Origin: Metaphire vulgaris
Lineage: Eukaryota > Annelida > Clitellata > Crassiclitellata > Megascolecidae
Direction of reading: 5' to 3'
Assembly: GCA_018105865.1 (NCBI GenBank)
Contig: CM030834.1
Coordinates: 17,193,719 to 17,257,718, forward strand
DNA length: 64,000 nucleotides
In this document: piece after piece, positions 1 to 30,407 of the stretch
How the letters are laid out: the number at the start of each line of letters is the position of its first letter
How positions within the stretch are numbered: position 1 is the first letter of the stretch
Made by a program: the position numbers and the translations under genes
Notes under the pieces: generated by a model
Databases searched by the model: none
Seen by the model: only the letters and a program-made list of their open reading frames with translations
Told to the model about the DNA's origin: nothing

Positions 1-281
1 CGTGTTGCCGAGACTGACGACCGACAGGTCGAGGGTGAGGCTCAGTCGGACTGATTGCGGCCTCTGTCGGTGCCCGGCAGACGGCGGCTGCTGCTCCACT
101 GCTGCTGCTGCCCTGGACGCGTGCGCCGTTCGACCGGCGGGAAGCGAAGCGTTTAGAACGACGGTCGTAAGGGGCTTTGCGGCGGCGGCGGCTTCGAACT
201 CTTTCGTCGGCTGCGGTGCCTCGGGGTAGGGTGCCTCGAGAGTCGTCTGAGATGACCGCAAAGACAATTTGTCCGTTGCTG
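1..281 (-). CDS. Open Ala/Pro-rich exon at left edge, possible C-terminal part of the kinase gene
   Basis: On the minus strand a good 3' splice site (pyrimidine run, then CAGCAG) at 282-283 is followed by 93 codons without a stop, running off the window edge at base 1. The reading starts after two bases that complete a phase-1 codon. The product is rich in Ala, Pro, Gln, Ser and Thr (runs such as EAAAAAK and RAAAAVEQQ), has no recognisable domain and is GC-rich like the kinase exons. The acceptor is a NAGNAG tandem, so one codon may vary. It could be the next exon of the kinase gene: the last kinase exon contains a GC-type donor (CTAG|GCAAGA at 2065/2064) of exactly the matching phase 1, and human HUNK has a long low-complexity tail. 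It could equally be an exon of another minus-strand gene, or chance open sequence. Confidence 0.4.
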
Positions 282-1554
282 CTGCAGAAAAGAAAAAAAC
301 CCTGAGTGAATAACAAAGCAATGGACAAAGATCACTGGTTATCATTAAAATTTGGCGTAGCCACGAGGGTACGGTTTTGCAGTGCCATTTTTGGGGGCCC
401 TAGTTATTTGAAAACAAGTAGTGCTGACCTTTTAGCTTATCCTGCCTTTGGAGGAAAAAATTAATAAATGTCAAACAAAATAAAGTGGTAAATGTCAAAC
501 AAAATAAAGTGGTGATGACCTGTTTTTACAAATTAGTTTTCCCACCGCCCGCGGGGGCCCTATAGGCACTTGCCTACCATGCCTATGCCTTAAAACGGCC
601 CTACGGTCTTGGTGCCCCTTTTCCGGAAACCTGGCTACGCCATTGCGGGCTATATAGGCTATGCGCTATTGTTGACGAAGTCCACAGTTTGTCTACTGTA
701 TAACAGTATAACTATAACGACGACAGTTACTAAGGTTATAACTCAAGATATTCCTAATCGGGTGACAGTTTTAATCAGCATCATTTTCAAAACCATTAGC
801 GAGGGAAAGAGGCGGACCAAGACTAGTCGCGAGAGTCATCCAAATCCGATGACAGCATTTTCACCTGCGGAGTACTAAAGGTGATTGCCGAAAAGTTGTC
901 ATAATATTATAGTCTGCAAACTTGTTGCAAACTCCAAGCTGTGATTCTGTTATTACCCTACATCTTGTAGCTGGGGCAGACCCTGTTGGGGAGCTCACGA
1001 CGCCTCCTCCCCAACCCATAATAGTCCGACCAGACCAGACCCGGTTCGCCTGTATTAAGTTATGGCTACCAGAACAGACTGTCTCTGGCAAGTTAGTTGC
1101 CCCGATGCGATGTTTGGCGTTTGTTTCAATAATATTGGCTAATCTTTAAAAAAATCAACTGTAAGCGTTCTAATCGGCATCGAAATTAGGGGCCTGATTA
1201 TTATTTCTAGCGTATAGACTACAGAGACACAGTAGACCATCTAGTTATTACTCCCGATTCCAACTGCGCAGTGTGGGAAGGTCCATTTGAAATGATGGAG
1301 CGTGCCTGACAAGGAGCTCGGTCGAGTCGTCGATTTCTTGGCAGTCAGTTGAACTTTGCGCTTCGGGCCTTTCTCTCGGCTGACGCTCGACGCAATGACC
1401 TTGTCGCGCTCCCGTGACCTTGACCTGTACTCTCTTACCGGTTGCCGGGTGTGGTCGATATCGTAGAAACCTGAATAAGTTCAGCGGAAAGCAGTGGACG
1501 ACAATGAAATCGCTATAGGCCTACAACGACAAGCCCGTAAGAATATGCGAAAAC
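282..1554. other. Non-coding interval left of MITE A
   Basis: No exon recognised. The sequence contains a short direct repeat at 465-512 (ATGTCAAACAAAATAAAGTGG twice) and GC-rich patches at 540-650 and 1330-1450. If exon 1-281 belongs to the kinase, this is intron. Confidence 0.5.
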
Positions 1555-1739
1555 CAGTGGCGGCTCCACCGGGGGGTCAGAGGGCCCGTGCCCCCTATTG
1601 AGTGCCTGCCCCCAGTAGCCCCCCTGTTGGGACCCTATACTTAATGCTACATACATTAAACAACAAATGGTTGGCCCCCCATGATTAGAAGTTGCCACCC
1701 CAACGCCCCCCCACTTGCCAAATCCTGGAGCCGCCACTG
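1555..1739. mobile_element. hAT MITE, family I copy A (TIR CAGTGGCGGCTCCA)
   Basis: 185 bp with terminal inverted repeats CAGTGGCGGCTCC and GGAGCCGCCACTG, flanked by a perfect 8-bp target duplication GCGAAAAC at 1547-1554 and 1740-1747. The CAGTGGCG ends and 8-bp duplication are those of the hAT superfamily. There is no coding capacity. Four more copies lie in this window. Confidence 0.93.
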
Positions 1740-1747
1740 GCGAAAAC

Positions 1748-2050
1748 CATTGCATCTTTAGTATAATTCTGTAAAGTACTGTAACTTTAATCATTTTCGT
1801 GTAAAATCCTTGATAATTTTTGCCACTTGAAACCAGTTATGCCAAGATGATGACGAAATTAGAGCAACGACACGTTACGTTTATCAGTTTAACAGTTTCT
1901 ATATTGTATAGACCAAATTATTGCTTAACTGGATTAATACCTTCGAGTATAAGAATCGATGAACTGGCGCAATAGAAGCACGCAATTAATCTGTACATAC
2001 AGTATAATATAAATATATAAATATATGTGTATGATGGAATGATTGAATCA
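1748..2050. other. Kinase 3' flank
   Basis: AT-rich with ATATAAATATATAAATATAT-like sequence near 2010; could supply the kinase 3' UTR if transcription ends here. No gene seen. Confidence 0.4.
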
Positions 2051-21233
<19,183 letters not shown>

Positions 21234-21520
21234 CGCTCCTCGTCGGCGATGCGTGTCCGGCGCCCCGGACGCTATCACCGGTGATCAAAGGTATAGGCAC
21301 TGGCGGAAGAAGAACTGCGACGGCGTCGAACCGAGCGCCCCGCCGCCCGCCGACGACGACGAGTGGTAAGCCTAGCTACGGCGGGGGGGGGCGAGCACAC
21401 GCCCCGACGGGCGGCAGAATCAAATGATTCTAGCTCGGTCTACGAGGGTACGTCGCCCGAAAGATAGAGGAACGGGCGATCGATTGAAAATGCGCCACTG
21501 ATGCGGAGGAAGCCGATTCT
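21234..21520 (-). promoter_or_regulatory. GC-rich 5' flank of the kinase gene (probable 5' UTR/promoter)
   Basis: The bases just upstream of the kinase ATG are CpG-dense (CCGCCGCCCGCCGACGACG-type sequence, a run of G at 21382-21390) in contrast to the AT-rich DNA farther out. That is the usual look of an animal CpG-rich promoter. No TATA box or initiator can be assigned by eye, and upstream non-coding exons are possible. Confidence 0.35.
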
Positions 21521-21929
21521 TCCATAGACGGATGGATTGACGGATGGACGGACGGACGGACGGATGGGTGGATGGATGGATTCACGAGGGAACTATTTGT
21601 AGATGGATAAATTGATTAGTATAGTCGTTGACGAATGCCCGGAGTAGTCGGATTCCTTGTTCATACGAAATTACGTCGCGCGCCTGAACGTCGTTTTCAG
21701 TGCCTAGGCCTATATCGGCGATTGCGGGATGATGGAACGATGATGCTGAGAGAGGCGGCTGCGATGGGTGCAACTTGTGAGGGCGCCGGAGACTAGAAGG
21801 CGGCCTGCAGGACCGTCGACGCCGGGCGCCGATCGCAGATCCCTCTGCTTCGCTATCTGAAGGGATTTGTAGCGATCGCTCGCAACAATGTGCACCGGGC
21901 ATGCATTCGCGATCCATACGAACAGTCCA

Positions 21930-21967
<38 letters not shown>
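21930..21967. repeat. (AAT)n microsatellite
   Basis: About 12 AAT units. Confidence 0.96.
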
Positions 21968-21970
<3 letters not shown>

Positions 21971-22596
21971 TCCAGAGCTAGATTTGCAAACTTCCGCGAC
22001 AAATCGCCGAGCGCTGTTCGAGCTTAGTGTAACCGTGGAACTGAACTATGCCATTAGATAACTAATATGCCAACTAAGCCTATTCGTGCAGAAATCAAAC
22101 GATATTTAATATTTGAGCAATTAATAGATAGACACCGGACTATAACGTAGCAGTTTCTTGTGCACAGTCATGTAGCGAAGCTCTTTTCCTAATTCTAACA
22201 AATTTCCTACCACAACAGGCTAAATTTCTACACGAGCGCTTTGCTGCCATCTCTCTTTCCTATCAGCATTGTCTATATTTTAATTCTTTCGATTAACTTT
22301 CATTTAAAAGATTATCTATGATCATTGTCGATACGAAAAATTTCAGATTCTCCGAAAACGAGAGCGATCATCCCAAACGTACTGAAGCAGACAGGCAGAC
22401 TGACTGAACGAAACGAGAAAGCAACGCAACAACGAACATCGGACGAGTCGCAGGCACACAGACCCACAACCACCACACACAGACTCCGCGTCTCTCGACG
22501 CAGGTCGACTGCTGTAGCATCTCTCACAAGACGGCGTCCCAGAGGCAGCAATCGCCACCACCGTTCGGTCGCCCGAATGAATGCAGCGGTCCCACT

Positions 22597-22633
<37 letters not shown>

Positions 22634-22634
22634 T
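22597..22634. repeat. (CCG)n microsatellite
   Basis: About 12 CCG units in a CpG-rich segment; the polyR frames over it are artefacts. Confidence 0.95.
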
Positions 22635-22733
22635 CGTCGTTCGTCCTCTGGCCAGGACGACCACTGATGGGCGAGCGCAAATGACGACGACCCGTCCCTC
22701 CTTCACACAGTTATTATAGTATGCCATGACCAG

Positions 22734-22734
<1 letters not shown>

Positions 22735-22815
<81 letters not shown>
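22735..22815. repeat. (GA)n microsatellite
   Basis: About 80 bp of GA, nearly uninterrupted. Confidence 0.97.
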
Positions 22816-22816
<1 letters not shown>

Positions 22817-22935
22817 GTGTATTTAAAGTTAAACAGGACGAATATGGAAATTGAAATAGAAATAGGCCAATTAGGCCCATTGAAATAATAAAGAAACTTC
22901 GAATAGTACCATTTCTAGGACCAAAGCAGTGGCCG

Positions 22936-23060
22936 TTCATTCATTCATTCATTCATTCATTCATTCATTCATTCATTCATTCATTCATTCATTCATTCAT
23001 TCATTCATTCATTCATTCATTCATTCATTCATTCATTCAATATAGCGCTATGTCTTAGGT
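22936..23060 (-). mobile_element. (ATTC)n tract, probable 3' tail of a minus-strand LINE
   Basis: About 26 ATTC units followed by AATATAGCGCTATGTC. Read on the minus strand this is GCGCTATATT then (GAATG)n, matching the 3' end of the LINE at 26.94 kb (GCGCTATATAAG, then GAATGAATGAATG). Confidence 0.65.
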
Positions 23061-23126
23061 TCGTGGTTCGTCCTCTTGACGGGCGCGTCTATAAATAAAC
23101 CGAGATTGTTATCAGCGTTCTTTTTA

Positions 23127-23440
23127 TCATTTTTTTAGTCGGAATTTCCCACGATCATACATTCGAACGTGGATCTTTAGCCTCTGGCCAGGTAGCCTGT
23201 TCCATGGAAGCCGCGGATCGTATGCACCGAGACGACTGACTGCCTTCGAAGTTTTCGTCTGATCGAGATTCTCTGGACAGAAGACAGCGATGGCACTGCT
23301 GTTGGCGTTGACGACGGCGACCGCCAGACCACTTATCGTCGGACGAAGGACTTCGTTGGTCGCGATGAGACTCGGTTCGGTAGGTTTTAACATCTGTTGA
23401 ACAGCTTCAACCGTTGACCCACTCTCTGATGAGAACCTGA
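23127..23440 (-). CDS. Unassigned open segment
   Basis: Minus-strand frame of about 100 codons ending in TAA, with unremarkable composition (for example EAVQQMLKPTEPSL and LGAYDPRLPWNRLPGQ). A possible acceptor, AATATAG, precedes it. It stands directly upstream of the LINE-type tail at 22936-23060 on the same strand, so it may be the end of a LINE polyprotein, but I do not recognise the LINE C-terminal motif. It could also be an exon of an unknown gene. Confidence 0.3.
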
Positions 23441-23458
23441 CCTTGATGCTATATTACT

Positions 23459-23497
<39 letters not shown>

Positions 23498-23504
23498 TGG
23501 CGAC

Positions 23505-24414
23505 TAGGGATGTGCGGGTATACCCGTACCCGCGGGTATACCCTACCCGTACCCGTACCCGCGGGTACGGGTAGGGTAGGGTACACATTTTACGGGTACG
23601 GGTCGGGTACGGGTACAGCGCTACGGGTACGGGTATATAGCTACGGGTACGGGTATACCCGTTTTACCCGAAAAGTTACATTTTCATTTCTCGCTACTAT
23701 AGCAAATTAGCAATGCAATAATAGAAAAATAATATTGAGTAAAGTGTATTAGTATAACTTGTACATCGCGTTCAGTTTGTCAGACAGCATGCATTTTACT
23801 AACTGAAAACACAAAGGAAATACAGATGACGTAATCTGACATCTTCAGTAATAAATCTATAATGGCGTCCTCTGACTCCTCCAAGGACTCTTTGACCGAG
23901 AAAGTTCTTCTGGTAAAGTTTTGTGGTTTAACTTGAGCTCTAATGCCTGCTCATAGATAAATGATATCTACTAAATATTTTAAACAAGCCCATCGTGTCG
24001 GCTTAGGCTAGCTGACTGATTATCCTGATTCCTAAGTACTAGATCTGTCCTAATCTAAACATGCGTGCTATTTACAATGAATAGTTATCCTAATTTCAGA
24101 GCCCCCCCTTTTCACTGTTGCCTCTCTATAGTCTCTAGGAACGGATACGGGTTCACGGGTCCATGTACAGGTCCTTGTAGTACTTGTACCCAGAAACGCA
24201 CCCGCGGGTACGGGTCCAAAATTCTAAATCCAAAAAACTCCAAATTCCAACCAAAGTCGGTTACGGGTACGGGTACGGGTACGGGTACGGGTACACAGCT
24301 TACGGGTACGGGTCGGGTACGGGTACAGCGCTACGGGTACGGGTAGGGTAGGGTAAAAAAGTTTTTCCACGGGTACGGGTAGGGTAAGCATTTTGCTGTA
24401 CCCGCACATCTCTA
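23505..24414. mobile_element. hAT derivative with ACCCGT/ACGGGT subterminal arrays
   Basis: 910 bp, ends TAGGGATGTGCGGGTA and TACCCGCACATCTCTA, perfect duplication GTGGCGAC at 23497-23504 and 24415-24422. Both ends carry 130-260 bp of repeated CGGGTA words in both orientations. The middle has a short ATG frame at 23871 (MASSDSSKDSLTEKVLL, then a GTAAAG donor), likely a remnant of a transposase N-terminus. No transposase core remains. Confidence 0.9.
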
Positions 24415-24569
24415 GTGGCGACCACTTTTGACGAACAGCGCAAAAGTGTTGGGGAGGCGGCGGGGGATTGTCTGATTTAGCTTCATGACTTAGGCCTACT
24501 GGTTATTTCGATTGAGTTCATCACCAGGTTACAGGCGTCAGATGCCCTATATTATAATGATGGTCCAAA

Positions 24570-24902
24570 GGGGTCATCCATAAATTACGTAAATTACGTC
24601 ATGCGATTGGGGGGCCATCTGTTACGAAATGTGATGACGGGGGGGTCCGTAAATGTGACGTAACGGAAAAAATTTAAGTGATGACTTTAGATCTTTTTTT
24701 TGCTTGTCAGGGATTTTGGATAGGAAAAATACAAGGATGACCTTTTTTTGCTTGTCAAGACTTCGGAAGACGCAAATGGGGGGGGGGTCGGCCCGTTGTT
24801 ATGTCATGTTTTAGGGGGGTCTGACGTTTTGTTACATCTCATTACGTAGGGGAGGGGTCAAAAAAGTGCCAAAATCGCGTTACGTAATTTATGGACGACC
24901 CC
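24570..24902. mobile_element. Harbinger-like MITE (TIR GGGGTCATCCATAAATTACG)
   Basis: 333 bp, ends GGGGTCATCCATAAATTACG and CGTAATTTATGGACGACCCC. The interior carries the shared TTTTTTTGCTTGTCA word twice (about 24690 and 24740). The target duplication is not evident. Confidence 0.8.
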
Positions 24903-25171
24903 AGAGGCACAGTTTTGTGTTTAATTATGTTTTACAACAGAGGGTAAGTGAATCATGACGCATTAGTAACCATGATACTTAACATCAGACATTTCAGTGG
25001 TGTAGGCAGTGACATAGCGAGGCAAAGTGCCGCCTGGGGCGAGAAAAAAAGTGCCACCCTCAATTCTCCGAAAAAAGTCTGACAAGCAAAAAACCGTTAT
25101 CAACTCTCCTCCAAAAAAGTCTCTGACAAGCAAAAAACGTTATCAACTCTCCAAAAAGGTCTCTGACTAAC

Positions 25172-25176
25172 TAATA

Positions 25177-25222
<46 letters not shown>

Positions 25223-25717
25223 GTAATAGTAATAATAATAATAGTAATAATAATAATAGTAATAATAATAATAATGTGATTTTAAGTGGTGTTTTAGGAG
25301 GCTAAGTAAGCCTGTGTGAAAACCACTGATGTAACCATCTGCATTCAATAACCTAGTTTATCGAGATAGCCTTTGAATCCATTTACTGTTTCAACTGTCA
25401 CTCCCACCTCGTCCAAACTGTTCCATTTGTCCACAACCCTTGCACTAAAAAAATTTTTCTTTCTTGGACCAACCCTCTGCTTAAACAATTTGCATTTGTG
25501 GCCTCTTGTGCTGCTATAGTGTGCCAATGTAAAGAATTGATCCTATGGCACATCTACTTTCCCAGTCATTATTTTGTCTGTTTCTATCAAATCCCCTCTC
25601 TCTCTCTCTTCTCCTTTCTAATGTTGTCAGTCCACAATATTGAAGTCTTTTTTCGTAGCTTAAATTATGGCACCCATTGACCATCTTCGTTTCTCGTCTT
25701 TGCACTTTTTCTAAAAG

Positions 25718-25735
<18 letters not shown>
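25172..25735 (-). pseudogene. CR1-like LINE 3' fragment with (TAA)n tail
   Basis: Minus strand reads EKVQRRETKMVNGCHNLSYE, KRLQYCGLTTLERRRE, STRGHKCKLFKQRVG and WNSLDEVGVTVETVNGFKGY, the conserved end of CR1-type LINE reverse transcriptases. A (TTA)n tail occupies 25179-25276. It is broken by a CT insertion/frameshift near 25600. Confidence 0.88.

Positions 25736-25811
<76 letters not shown>
25721..25811. repeat. (CT)n(TA)n microsatellite
   Basis: About 35 bp of CT then about 57 bp of TA, at the 5' edge of the nested LINE fragment. Confidence 0.97.
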
Positions 25812-25812
<1 letters not shown>

Positions 25813-26192
25813 AGCAAATAAAACGTTATCAACTCTCCAAAAGAGTCCATGACTGACAAGCAAATAAAACGTTATCAGCTCTCCAAAAAATCTCCGACAA
25901 GCAAAAAAATCTAAGAAATCTCGAAAGTGCCGCCCCTAGAGCAAGTGCCGCCTGGGACGCTTCACCCCCTCTGCCCCCTCTTGCTACACCCCTGGGTGTA
26001 GGTCACGGGGGGGGGGGGGCTGAGAGGGACAATCCCACTCAATAATTAGTGAGGGGTATAAAGGGGTGTGTAAATCACTCTTAACTTTGGCCCTTCTTCC
26101 ATGTTTCTGTGCTATATAGATCAACTTATTAACTAACTATTTGCCACCCATGTTTTGTGCCTCTTTGCTTCTTTAACATTCTAAAAAGGGGC

Positions 26193-26610
26193 TTTGAGGC
26201 TGTCCATTGATTATGTCAACAATTTAGGGGGGTTTGAAAAAGTTTGATAGTTGTTGACAGGGGAGGAGGTGGTCAAGAGAAGTTGACATCAACAATTTCA
26301 CTTTTTACAAATAATCAAAAAATAGGATTTTCATGGAATACCACTTATTGCAATGGAAAAAAGCATGGCAAAAAAGGTCATCACCACCACATTTTGACAC
26401 TCGATGAGCAAAACAGGGAAAAAATGGTCATCACCACAAAAAATAATAACCTTGTTCTTGGGACCTGTCATTGATCTGGGGGGGGGTCAAAAGTTTTTGA
26501 CGTAATTATAGGGGGCCGGTGGGTAACTGAAGGTTGACAGTTGTTGACAAGGGGGAGGAGGTCAAAAATTGCCCAAAAATTGTTGACATAATTAATGGAC
26601 AATCCCCAAA
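26193..26610. mobile_element. Harbinger-like MITE (TIR TTTGRGGNTGTCCATTRATT)
   Basis: About 418 bp, ends TTTGAGGCTGTCCATTGATT and AATTAATGGACAATCCCCAAA-like, extended by ATGTCAACAATTT on both sides. Interior again has AAAAAAGGTCATCACC words at 26367 and 26423. Confidence 0.75.
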
Positions 26611-27017
26611 TCTGAAAAGCAGAAAAGTTCATCACTAGAGTTTAAACATTTATGGGTGGATATACTCTAAACAAATTTTATATCCCTCATGCTGATGGCA
26701 GAAATATGCCCCTAGGTATAACTAAATTGCTTGTAATAGATTGTTGTTTTTCTGGAATTTATGATTTGAGGTGGAATTTGAAATGAGTACTATTCTGTAT
26801 TGTACTTTAGTTTTCCATTCATAAAGATTGAGAATGCATTGAAGGTGAAAGGATGGCAGTTTGTAAAATACAAGTATAGGCCTACAGTGTTAATGCAGTT
26901 TTCTGAATTATGATTTCATGATTCATTCATTCATTCATTCATAACTGACAACTTATATAGCGCAGTATGCATGACAACTGTCAAAAACAAGAGCACTTTA
27001 CAGCAAATACAATTATC

Positions 27018-28577
27018 TCAACTGTACGAAATATTAAAAAAGTGTGTTTTGAGTCTTCTGGCGAACATTTCAGGAGAAGTCGCTTCTGTCACGTCATCCG
27101 GCAGTGCGTTCCATAGAGCCGGATTCCCGCGAGACACCGATCTCTCCCCGAATATCGCAGTCTTGGCCGGAGGTGGTATGAACAGCCGAGCTCTACCGCT
27201 CGATCGGAGTCGTGAACGCACGCCGGTCGTCGAGGGCATGCGTATCAGCGCCGTTAGATAGTCAGGGCAGGTGGGATCACGGAGCATTCGACACGCCAAC
27301 CAGCATCGCTTTGTACTTGATCCTTTGCGGAATCCGCAGCCAGTGGAGCCGGTCTCTCAGTATAGGTGTTACGTGCTCGTTCCACTTGACACCAAAGATC
27401 ACACGAGCAGCCGCATTTAGAACTGACTGCAGCCGATTCAGCTGACAATCCGGGAGCCCAAGCAAAATACTATTGCAATAGTCTAGTCGTGATAAGATGG
27501 ACGCCCTGACTAGTTGTATCGTGAGCATCGATTGTGAGGTAGCGACGGATCTTCACGATCTTTCAAGATGATAGTAGCATGACCTTGTCACGCTGCTAAT
27601 GTGACCAGTGAGCGCCAGTGATTCATCCAAGGTGACTCCCAATAAGCGCAATTCCTTTATTGGGGCAACCTCAGTGCCCTCGATCGAGAACTGGATCCGG
27701 GGAATCATGCACGCCCTCCTGGGGGTGCTGACCCAGAGTAGCTCAGTCTTGTCGGGATTCAAGGCTAATCTATTCACTGCAGTCCAATGGTTTACCGCAG
27801 AGATACAGTTAAGTATCCTGACCCGTAGCCCATCAGTCTCATCAGGTGAACAGAATCCATATATCTGGCTATCATCCGCGTATGCATGAGACAACAGCCC
27901 AGCAGAAGAGACGATGCTTCCTATGTCAGCGACATAGAGGACGAATAGCAGCGGTCCAAGGACCGATCCCTGCGGTACCCCAAAGTGGGCCGGACGAGTG
28001 GAAGACATGGAGCCATTCCACCAAACCGACTGCGTCCTATTCGTCAGGTAACCGTTCAGCCACGCCAAGACTTGTCCGTTGAAACCATAGGACCTTTCAA
28101 GCCGGTGAATGAGAATATCGTGATCGACGGTGTCGAATGCGGCCGAAAGGTCCAGTGAGCAGAGGAGGGCGAGTTGCCCGTTCGCGGTCGCGTCGACGAT
28201 ATCTCCAAAGACCTTCATGATCGCAGTCTCTGTGGAATAGCCACGTCGATAAGCGGACTGGTCCTTTGGCATCAGGCGATTCGAGTCTAGATGGGCGACC
28301 AGCTGCTTGTTTACCAGTCTCTCCAGTACTTTGGAGAGAAATGGCAAATTAGAGACCGCCGATAGCTCTTGACTTCAGCGCACTTTTAGTCCAACCCGCT
28401 TGAGATGCGGGTGAATGATCGCATGCCTCCATGCCTCGAAATTCGCCGCTCTTTTAGGGACTTCTCCAGAAGCGTCGTTAAGAATGGTGCAAGCACCTCG
28501 AGCGAAGCCTTCAATAGCCACGCCGGCAGCGGGTCACTCGAACATTGCTTATTTGGCATTGACCGTATCGTGTCCAC
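27018..28577 (-). pseudogene. LINE reverse transcriptase domain
   Basis: Reads CSSDPLPAWLLKASLEVLAP, then (after frame breaks near 28390-28350) VLERLVNKQLVAHLD, QSAYRRGYSTETA, LDLSAAFDTVDHDIL, FGVPQGSVLGPLLFVLYVAD, the catalytic YADD, LALNPDKTELLW, and, after a break near 27550, DYCNSILLGLP, AARVIFG, and ALWNALPDDV with a stop near 27020. Motif order and sequence are those of CR1/L2-type elements. Confidence 0.93.
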
Positions 28578-28599
28578 AACCTCCGCCTGAGTTGGGGAA

Positions 28600-29945
28600 G
28601 AGAACGCGTGAGGAGTGGGCCGGAGTAGTGTGAGTAGACTGCGTGCCCGGCATCAGACGTCCTCTCCCGGATTGCACTGATCTTCTCGTCCATATACTGG
28701 TGGTACTGCTCAGAAGTGAAGTCGGAGGATTGGCTCGGGCCAGTGGCATCTGTCCCGAGTAGGCTGTCGAGGTGTCTCCAGGTACCCTTGGAGTCGTTCT
28801 TAGAGGAGTCTAATACCCGTCTCCAGTACATACGTCCCTTCCTCCTCACCAGGCGCCTACTTGCTTTAAGGGAAGTGCGCCATGAGTCATATGCTCTAGC
28901 TTCTCCTTCTGATCCTTTATATCTCCGGTAGACTCTTTCCTTACGGCGAGCCTCACGCCGAGCACGCCTGCAGTCGTCATCATAGTAAGGCCGACGGGGT
29001 CTAACACGCACTGACATCAGCTTCACTGGGGCTAGTTCGTCGAGAATATTCGTTATCTCTGAGTGGTAGCATTCTGCCAGTACAGAGACGGACGTCTCTG
29101 AATCCACAGGTCTATGTAGTGCTGACATCTGGAGCCTCGAGATAAAGTGTTCTGAGTTGAAATTCCTCCAGCTTCGACACAGAGTTGTTCTGTACTCTGG
29201 GCTCGGTTGTGTGGCGCGCGACGACCATCGGATCAGCTTGTGATCAGACAGTCCAGACTGGATCACGGTTACATCCTCCGGAGCTCCCTCATCCGTCGTT
29301 ATTACGATGTCGAGTAGACCTCCTCGGTCATGCGTAGGCTCAGTCACTAATTGGCGTAATTGGAAGGCCTCGATGATCTGGACGAACCTCTGACTATTTC
29401 GTTCATCAGGCCTATCCAGACGAATATTCAGATCCCCGACGACCAATATGGCGCTGTTGAACGCCACAAGCGATTCGAGAAAGATCGATAGTTCTCTGAA
29501 GAATTGATCACACACCGCCTGCGATCCTGGTCGATAAACAGCGGCTATGATGTGCGATGTTTGTTGTCCGCTGACTCGGCAGCATAGATGCTCGAACGTC
29601 TTCATCTTTAACCCAGTCGTTATCTTGGAAAAGTTGATGCCTGGTTTCGAGACAATGGCCAGACCGCCATGATTAGTGAAGTGTGCATCGTCGAGCCCCG
29701 TGCCACACGGTATGTCACGAGCGGCCTCTATCACGTTCAGTCCCATGCCTCTCAGTCTCTTTATGGCGACCGCATCGGCATCCTCATGCCACGTCTCCGT
29801 CAGAACTAAGTAGCTCAGTTCCAATTCAGAAAATAGATCGGGTATATTCTCTACCTTGTTGTTGATCGAACGGATATTCAGTAGCGCCGCATTGTGCAGC
29901 CGTATCGGGGGGTTCTGTGTGGCGCTGTAATCTTGGGTAGACCAG
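28600..29945 (-). pseudogene. LINE apurinic/apyrimidinic-like endonuclease domain
   Basis: Reads LLNIRSINNKVENIPDLF, LSYLVLTETWHED, NHGGLAIVSKPGI, IIAAVYRPGS, ILVVGDLNIRLDRPD, DIVITTD and SGLSDHKLIRW, the expected series of exonuclease-endonuclease-phosphatase motifs including the catalytic E of TETW, the GDLNIR and the SDH. After 28600 the frame shifts into the linker before the reverse transcriptase. Confidence 0.9.
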
Positions 29946-30407
29946 TGCGTTACGAGGTACTCCCCCGGACGATGCGAGTGGGGCGATCGGAACCCTGAGC
30001 CGTCGCTGTCCCTGAGTCAATCGCACGGGGATAGATCTTTTGATCCGTTGTCCGGCCCTGCACCCTCGTCTTCCGCTCCTCCTGACCAGGCGAGCTGAGA
30101 ACAGATGAGCGAGGCGACGCTGCATTGCGGCGGAAGGTTTCTGTGTAGGCAGATACCGATACTCCAGGAGCTCCGCTCGCTGATAAACAAGTAACTTCAC
30201 CGATGCAGTGTAAGACATCACAGCAGCTATCAAGTTCGTTAAGTACTAAATAACGAGCGACGAGTGGCTAAACTCAAGATTCCACAGGTGACATGATAAC
30301 CTTTAGAATTGCAGGAATTTCCAAACATTCCCATTAAGTCCAGTTTGATTACTTTCTTATAATTATGCCATCTTTTTATACAATCAGTTTGAGTTGTTTT
30401 CATTTAG

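Larger units (their letters stand above)
25007..25994. mobile_element. hAT element split by a CR1-like LINE
   Basis: Ends CAGTGACATAGCGAGGC and CTTGCTACACCCCTG, perfect duplication GGTGTAGG at 24999-25006 and 25995-26002. The arms (AAGTGCCGCCTGGG near both ends) carry repeated GACAAGCAAAAAA words. The middle, 25170-25740, is a LINE insertion plus microsatellites. Confidence 0.9.
26930..30240 (-). mobile_element. CR1/L2-like LINE with endonuclease and reverse transcriptase, decayed
   Basis: Minus-strand element of about 3.3 kb. 5' to 3': open lead segment, APE-type endonuclease (frame from about 30000 to 28600), reverse transcriptase (28577 to 27018, several frames), short 3' UTR with GCGCTATATAAGTTGTCAG and a (GAATG)n tail at about 26925-26945. 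At least three frame breaks make this copy inactive. No target duplication was established. It lies upstream of the first PCCA exon found. Confidence 0.92.

Noticed and set aside
22312..22684. Arg-rich open frames around the CCG repeat
   Set aside because: Repeat-driven and open on both strands at once, with no splice or homology support.
23871..23921. MASSDSSKDSLTEKVLL as the missing first exon of PCCA
   Set aside because: It has an ATG and a GTAAAG donor but lies inside a hAT element and is acidic, unlike a mitochondrial presequence.
23505..24414. CGGGTA arrays considered as a minisatellite
   Set aside because: Arrays stop exactly at inverted ends flanked by a perfect 8-bp duplication; they belong to the element.
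27608..28082. Plus-strand open frames opposite the LINE
   Set aside because: Shadows of the minus-strand reverse transcriptase.
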